This document shows positions 60,451 to 64,000 of a stretch of 64,000 nucleotides of DNA, piece by piece. Made by a program: the position numbers and the translations under genes. Position 1 is the first letter of the stretch; each line of letters opens with the position of its first letter. A model generated the notes under the pieces. The model had not been told where the DNA came from. It ran no database searches and worked only from the letters and a program-made list of their open reading frames with translations. The stretch is from Shewanella sp. MBTL60-007. Its GTDB lineage: Bacteria; Pseudomonadota; Gammaproteobacteria; Enterobacterales; Shewanellaceae. The stretch spans positions 1 to 64,000 of the forward strand of contig NZ_BPET01000026.1 in NCBI RefSeq assembly GCF_019654915.1. Direction: 5' to 3'.

Positions 60451-61515
60451 TTAGCCGTGCCAAGTTAGATTGAAGTCGTATCTAAAGCCAATGGTGACGG
60501 CATGGTCGTTGTCACGGTTATCATAGCTTTTATCTAGGTATTCAAGGTGCACACGAACGTTATCTAATGGATTCCATTCAAGTGTGGTGTTGAAGCCGTC
60601 ATAGTCAGCCGAGGTGTTATCTTTGATACCATCTTTAAACTGGAAGTAGCCGAGTTTAATTTTGTAGTTATCGAAAATTGGATAAGCTAACGCAGTATCT
60701 AAGGTACTGCCGCTGCGATCCTTATTCATGCTGCCAGCATCATAGTTATATTGTTTATCTTGATAGCTCACGGCAAGGTACAGATCGTTACTAAAGGTAT
60801 ACGCCACGACGCCACCTACGGTCTTATCGTCACCTTCGACCCCTTGCAGATCGGTTGTGTTTTGAGTGACATAACCTAAACCAATATGCAGTTGGTCGAT
60901 GTCATAGCCGACACCGACGTTCACCATATCGGTGGCATCATCACCGTTATCACCATCAAATTGAGCGCCTGCCATCCAAGTGAAGTCACCGGTTACAAGT
61001 TGGTAGGTCACAAAATTATCGACAAAGAATGGGCTTTCATGATCGTAAGCAAAAGGGCTGTTGCCATGGTTAAAGATATCCACATACTCGGCCACCAAGG
61101 TGTACTGTGCTGGGCGTTGCTTACCTATACCCACTTGGCCATAGGGTGAGGCGATTGCGGCATAGGCTTGGCGTGCTTTACCAAAGTTACCTGAGTTGGC
61201 GATATCGACACTCCATTCACCTTGAGCGATCGCTGTCCAACCGTCTGCAAACTCAGTGCTGGCCTTAATTCCCACCCGAGAAAGTGCATCACGCACATCC
61301 CAAGTGTTATCTTGGCTATCGTCGAGGTAGCTCAAGGTTGGGCGAATAGAGCCATAGAGGCTCACTTGGCTGTTTTTAAATTGTGATGGCGCGGCATTGT
61401 CTTCGAGTTTGGCGATACGCGCCTCAAGTTCTGCATTGGTGGCAGAGTCCGCGGCATAGGCATTGAAGCAGCAGAGGCTAACGGCTGTCGCCAGCAGTGA
61501 TTTAAATGTGTTCAT
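60451..61515 (-). CDS. Outer-membrane porin (Gram-negative porin)
   Basis: A 354-residue porin: signal peptide to about residue 21 (CCFNAYA), a short coiled-coil segment (NAELEARIAKLED), then a 16-strand barrel of the Porin_4/OmpC-like type with QVSLYGSIRPTLSY and many alternating strands. The last residues (YDFNLTWHG) do not end in Phe, slightly atypical for porins. It lies next to the formate dehydrogenase operon on the same strand but separated by a strong hairpin, so it is probably its own unit. Confidence 0.9.
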   Translation of the reverse strand: MNTFKSLLATAVSLCCFNAYAADSATNAELEARIAKLEDNAAPSQFKNSQVSLYGSIRPTLSYLDDSQDNTWDVRDALSRVGIKASTEFADGWTAIAQGEWSVDIANSGNFGKARQAYAAIASPYGQVGIGKQRPAQYTLVAEYVDIFNHGNSPFAYDHESPFFVDNFVTYQLVTGDFTWMAGAQFDGDNGDDATDMVNVGVGYDIDQLHIGLGYVTQNTTDLQGVEGDDKTVGGVVAYTFSNDLYLAVSYQDKQYNYDAGSMNKDRSGSTLDTALAYPIFDNYKIKLGYFQFKDGIKDNTSADYDGFNTTLEWNPLDNVRVHLEYLDKSYDNRDNDHAVTIGFRYDFNLTWHG

Positions 61516-61610
61516 GAGTGTATTTCCCTATATTTCGGCTGCAACAAAGTCGCCCTCTCTAAAGGCTAGAGTTGGTGCAGAACGAATAAATGTATGTATG
61601 TGTTATAAGA

Positions 61611-61636
61611 GCTCACCAGCGTTGATGCTGGTGAGC
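61611..61636. other. Strong hairpin between fdhC and porin genes
   Basis: GCTCACCAGC-GTTGA-TGCTGGTGAGC, 10-bp stem, 27 bases after the fdhC stop. No T run follows on the minus strand, so it may act as an end-protecting structure for the fdh mRNA or a weak terminator. Confidence 0.6.
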
Positions 61637-61663
61637 AGGTGGTACAGTTTTAGCTGCAGTGGA

Positions 61664-62626
61664 TTACTTCAGCTCTTTGAACCAGAGGTTGTGGTGCTGT
61701 TTAGCCCAGTTTTCATCGCAATAGCCAGAGGTCATGTTGGACATGCCACCTTCTGACATCACGGTTGCCATAAAGATGTGAACAACTGAGAATGCGGTGA
61801 TGATAATGGTTGATACGATATGTACTAACAGCATGGTATTGGCTGTGTTCTTGGTGACCACGAAAGTCTCTGGGAACATCATAGTGAGTCCCGAGATCAC
61901 CATTAGACCGCCAAATAGGGCAAAGACCCAGAACCATAGTTTTTCACCGGCATTGGCAAAGCCTGCATCTGGGTGGTGTTTCTTACCCGTGTTGAGGTAA
62001 CCACCAAGTACCGCAAACCACTTAAGATCATAGCTAGCTGGAATTTGCTTCGGTGCCCACATGAAGATCATCAGTATGTAACCTAAGATGAATGGGAACG
62101 CCATCAGTTCGTGTAGTCCGCTCGACAGCCCCACCAGTGACGCCCAGCTAGACTGGTTCATGCTTGGTTCTAAGTACAGGCGGCCACCTGCTAGTACTAA
62201 GCCTGTTAGTATTAAGAAGATACAGGCGATGGCACCTAACCAGTGCACACTGATACTTAAACCCGACCAACGCTTAATTAACTTGCCAGAGAAGCCATCA
62301 TCTAAGCGTGAAATACCATTGATTACGATGAAAATGATAAACAAGGCGATAACGGCAAATAGGCTGGCGTAGACCAAAAATGCGATGGTGTCAGTCGCAG
62401 CTAAATAACCTAAAACGGTTTCGTTGGCATCTTCAGGGAGTGATGCGGGCAGCTGTAACTGAGGATCAGTAGGCATGCCGCGTAACTCTGGAATATCGCC
62501 AGCGATAGCTTCGACCTTAATAGGTTGCCACTGCTGTGGCTGCAAGCTTGCTTCATCAGCCATGGCGGCCGTTGAAACAAACAGGCTGATCACAATAAAA
62601 CTTAGCCATTTTATTGCTCTGTTCAT
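61664..62626 (-). CDS. fdhC: Formate dehydrogenase cytochrome b subunit (gamma)
   Basis: A membrane cytochrome b that passes electrons from formate oxidation to the quinone pool. It is 320 residues from the chosen ATG, with a signal peptide, one early TM helix (FLVYASLFAVIALFIIFIV) and further TM helices carrying His heme ligands (SVHWLGAIACIFLILTGLV, GLHELMAFPF, LLVHIVSTI). The start at 62626 has AAAGGAG seven bases upstream; a longer frame to 62677 lacks this. It follows the TorD-like gene by 113 bases. Confidence 0.93.
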   Translation of the reverse strand: MNRAIKWLSFIVISLFVSTAAMADEASLQPQQWQPIKVEAIAGDIPELRGMPTDPQLQLPASLPEDANETVLGYLAATDTIAFLVYASLFAVIALFIIFIVINGISRLDDGFSGKLIKRWSGLSISVHWLGAIACIFLILTGLVLAGGRLYLEPSMNQSSWASLVGLSSGLHELMAFPFILGYILMIFMWAPKQIPASYDLKWFAVLGGYLNTGKKHHPDAGFANAGEKLWFWVFALFGGLMVISGLTMMFPETFVVTKNTANTMLLVHIVSTIIITAFSVVHIFMATVMSEGGMSNMTSGYCDENWAKQHHNLWFKELK

Positions 62627-62739
62627 AGGTAACTCCTTTGGCGACTTAGGGTCGCCTCTTTTGGCTTTCCTGTGCATAGCTCATTAGATGCTGCAAGAGA
62701 GCCTGATCCTGATGTGTAATAGAATGATTTGATGTCAGT

Positions 62740-63330
62740 CTATTCATGCAGTTGTTTAGTGATAAAAAGTTGCAACTCGGTGGCAAATTCGCGCCAGAAG
62801 TTGAGGCTGGCATGTTGCTTAATGCCTTCGCAGAAGGGATTAATCCATAGCCCTAGGTGCTTATTAACAAACTCATCTGCCATGGCATCGAGTTCGTTGG
62901 CGGCATCTAGGTTCTCTGCTTGTCGTTGCTCACTTGCAAGGGCGTGCACACAGTAAAGAAACTCCAATTCGTTACCGATAAAATCGGCAGGTTCATTGAA
63001 TTTATCGTCGATGACTAAACCTATCTGTTGATAGAAGTCAGCCACCTCGACAGTTTCATCTGTGTTCATGACATGGTTTCCGCTGCGGTATACGCCCTCA
63101 TAGGGGGCAACTAACAGCTTATATGGGCCGATACACATGCGGTTGAAGTCAAACTCCAGCTCGGATGGGTCTTCGACAAACCGCTTAGCCTCAGCTAATA
63201 GTGGACTTTGTGGATTGCTCGATTCTAGGTAAGCGATTAATCCGTTCAGTGCTTCTACTTCTGATGGAAAGAAGATCATCGATTTAAAGGCAAAGTAAGC
63301 CGTTGCCATCGGACCATATTGGTTTGTCAT
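62740..63330 (-). CDS. TorD-family molybdoenzyme maturation chaperone
   Basis: A 196-residue all-helical protein with the family motif EPADFIGNELEFLYC (the E-P-x-D region) near residue 112. TorD-like chaperones bind the signal peptide of the molybdenum subunit until cofactor insertion. Its ATG overlaps the stop of fdhB by one base, so it is cotranslated. Here it lies between fdhB and fdhC, so it is probably the dedicated chaperone of this FdhA. Confidence 0.88.
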   Translation of the reverse strand: MTNQYGPMATAYFAFKSMIFFPSEVEALNGLIAYLESSNPQSPLLAEAKRFVEDPSELEFDFNRMCIGPYKLLVAPYEGVYRSGNHVMNTDETVEVADFYQQIGLVIDDKFNEPADFIGNELEFLYCVHALASEQRQAENLDAANELDAMADEFVNKHLGLWINPFCEGIKQHASLNFWREFATELQLFITKQLHE

Positions 63331-63878
63331 TATGCGCGTTCCTTAATAATCACCATGTTAGGTTTCGTGATGCAGTCGCCGTAACCAATGCCTTCTTTGC
63401 TGGCTGATGGCTTCTTAAGCACTTCGTCAATGTTGCCAACTTGGATGCACTCCACTGGGCAACCGTGGACACACGCAGGCTGCATACCGCGATCGAGTAA
63501 CTCGACGCACATGTTGCACTTATCTGCCTTGCCGTCGTCTTCACGAATGCTGACTGCAGAGTAAGGGCAAGCGCTGGCGCATAGACCACAACCGGTGCAC
63601 TTCTCACGATCTAACACCACAATGCCATCATCACGTACGTGATAGGCTTTTGCAGGGCAAACCATTAAACAAGCTGGGTTTTCACAATGCATGCAAGAGT
63701 GCGATAGCCACACATCGATGGCACCGTCATCACGTTTTACTTCATAGCGGTCGACTTTACGGAAGCGGTGGTTCTCTGGTAGTTCATTGTGAATTTGGCA
63801 AGCCACAGTACAGGCGCCACAGCCGACACAGTTCTCTTGTCTGAAGACAAAGCCTACTCTTTTGTTCATCGTCATCAT
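63330..63878 (-). CDS. fdhB: Formate dehydrogenase iron-sulfur subunit (beta)
   Basis: A 182-residue ferredoxin-type protein with four Cys clusters: CVGCGACTVACQIH, CMHCENPACLMVCP, CTGCGLCASACPYSA and CNMCVELLDRGMQPAC..CPVEC. They hold four [4Fe-4S] centres and pass electrons from FdhA to FdhC. The gene opens with ATG ATG ACG ATG; the AAGGAG site suggests the first or second of these. It follows fdhA by seven bases. Confidence 0.95.
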   Translation of the reverse strand: MMTMNKRVGFVFRQENCVGCGACTVACQIHNELPENHRFRKVDRYEVKRDDGAIDVWLSHSCMHCENPACLMVCPAKAYHVRDDGIVVLDREKCTGCGLCASACPYSAVSIREDDGKADKCNMCVELLDRGMQPACVHGCPVECIQVGNIDEVLKKPSASKEGIGYGDCITKPNMVIIKERA

Positions 63879-63885
63879 TTACTCC

Positions 63886-64000
63886 TTAGGCTTTTTCTAG
63901 CGCGACATTGGTCGAGTGGTAGGCCGAACAGCCGCCCATATCGGTTAACTTGTCGGTGGTTAAGTTGTTGGTACAGCTAGCTTTGCCGTATGGATCCATG
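63886..64000 (-). CDS. fdhA: Formate dehydrogenase catalytic (molybdenum) subunit, C-terminal end (partial)
   Basis: The right edge cuts this gene. The last ~37 codons read MDPYGKASCTNNLTTD... ending NVALEKA. The content and the fdhB-torD-fdhC order that follows identify it as the catalytic subunit of formate dehydrogenase. The catalytic residue (Sec or Cys) and signal peptide lie outside the window. The stop is at 63886-63888, with the fdhB ribosome-binding site overlapping it. Confidence 0.85.
   Translation of the reverse strand, partial: MDPYGKASCTNNLTTDKLTDMGGCSAYHSTNVALEKA

Noticed and set aside
63886-64000. Calling the formate dehydrogenase as a selenoprotein
   Set aside because: The active-site codon lies outside the window, so Sec or Cys cannot be decided.

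Overview
The window looks like a chromosomal stretch of a marine gammaproteobacterium, most likely Shewanella. The reasons are the gene order cinA / yceB-like / ppc / argE-argCBFGH / mrcA / pilMNOPQ-aroKB-damX-dam / rpe-gph-trpS, an unfused argH, GlyGly-CTERM (rhombosortase-type) surface proteases and an FdhABC formate dehydrogenase cluster. The genus call is inference from synteny and protein character; no database was searched. I see no prophage, insertion sequence, CRISPR array or tRNA gene.

Layout. 1-1062: the 3' end of a 23S rRNA, a complete 5S rRNA, then a scrambled tail containing a tandem ~128-bp repeat and two broken 5S 3' ends before the last terminator. 1211-5753: cinA facing a yceB-like lipoprotein gene and ppc. 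5921-12863: arginine biosynthesis, argE divergent from argCBFGH, with candidate ArgR boxes between them. 12947-25249: mrcA divergent from the type IV pilus assembly operon pilMNOPQ, followed by aroK, aroB, damX and dam. 25258-28189: a small exported protein of unknown function, then rpe, gph and trpS. 28256-35195: a LysR regulator and a DMT permease, the envelope cluster dolP-diaA-yraN-lpoA divergent from rsmI, and the RNase P RNA gene with clear promoter and terminator.

35332-41890 is more accessory: a secreted M43-type metalloprotease, a probable frameshifted small membrane-protein gene, and a glutathione-dependent formaldehyde detoxification group (LysR, YbiI-type zinc finger, frmA, fghA) in which a shared 14-bp palindrome occurs upstream of both the LysR gene and frmA. 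An SMR transporter and a small lipoprotein follow.

42048-54268 is the most unusual part. An active-looking GlyGly-CTERM subtilase and a second GlyGly-CTERM subtilase-fold protein are divergently arranged. The second has lost the catalytic Asp, Ser and oxyanion Asn while remaining an intact 1217-residue reading frame. It is followed by a membrane-tethered winged-helix regulator with a periplasmic beta-propeller, convergent with a single-POTRA Omp85-type outer-membrane protein. 54437-64000 returns to common functions: a ThrE-type exporter, a MAPEG protein, YgiQ, a YkvA-like protein, an LpxL-type acyltransferase, a porin, and a formate dehydrogenase operon (fdhA partial at the window edge, fdhB, a TorD-like chaperone, fdhC).

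In a number of genes the longest open frame starts at a TTG or at an upstream codon without ribosome-binding support; where a better start is visible it is used and the reason given.
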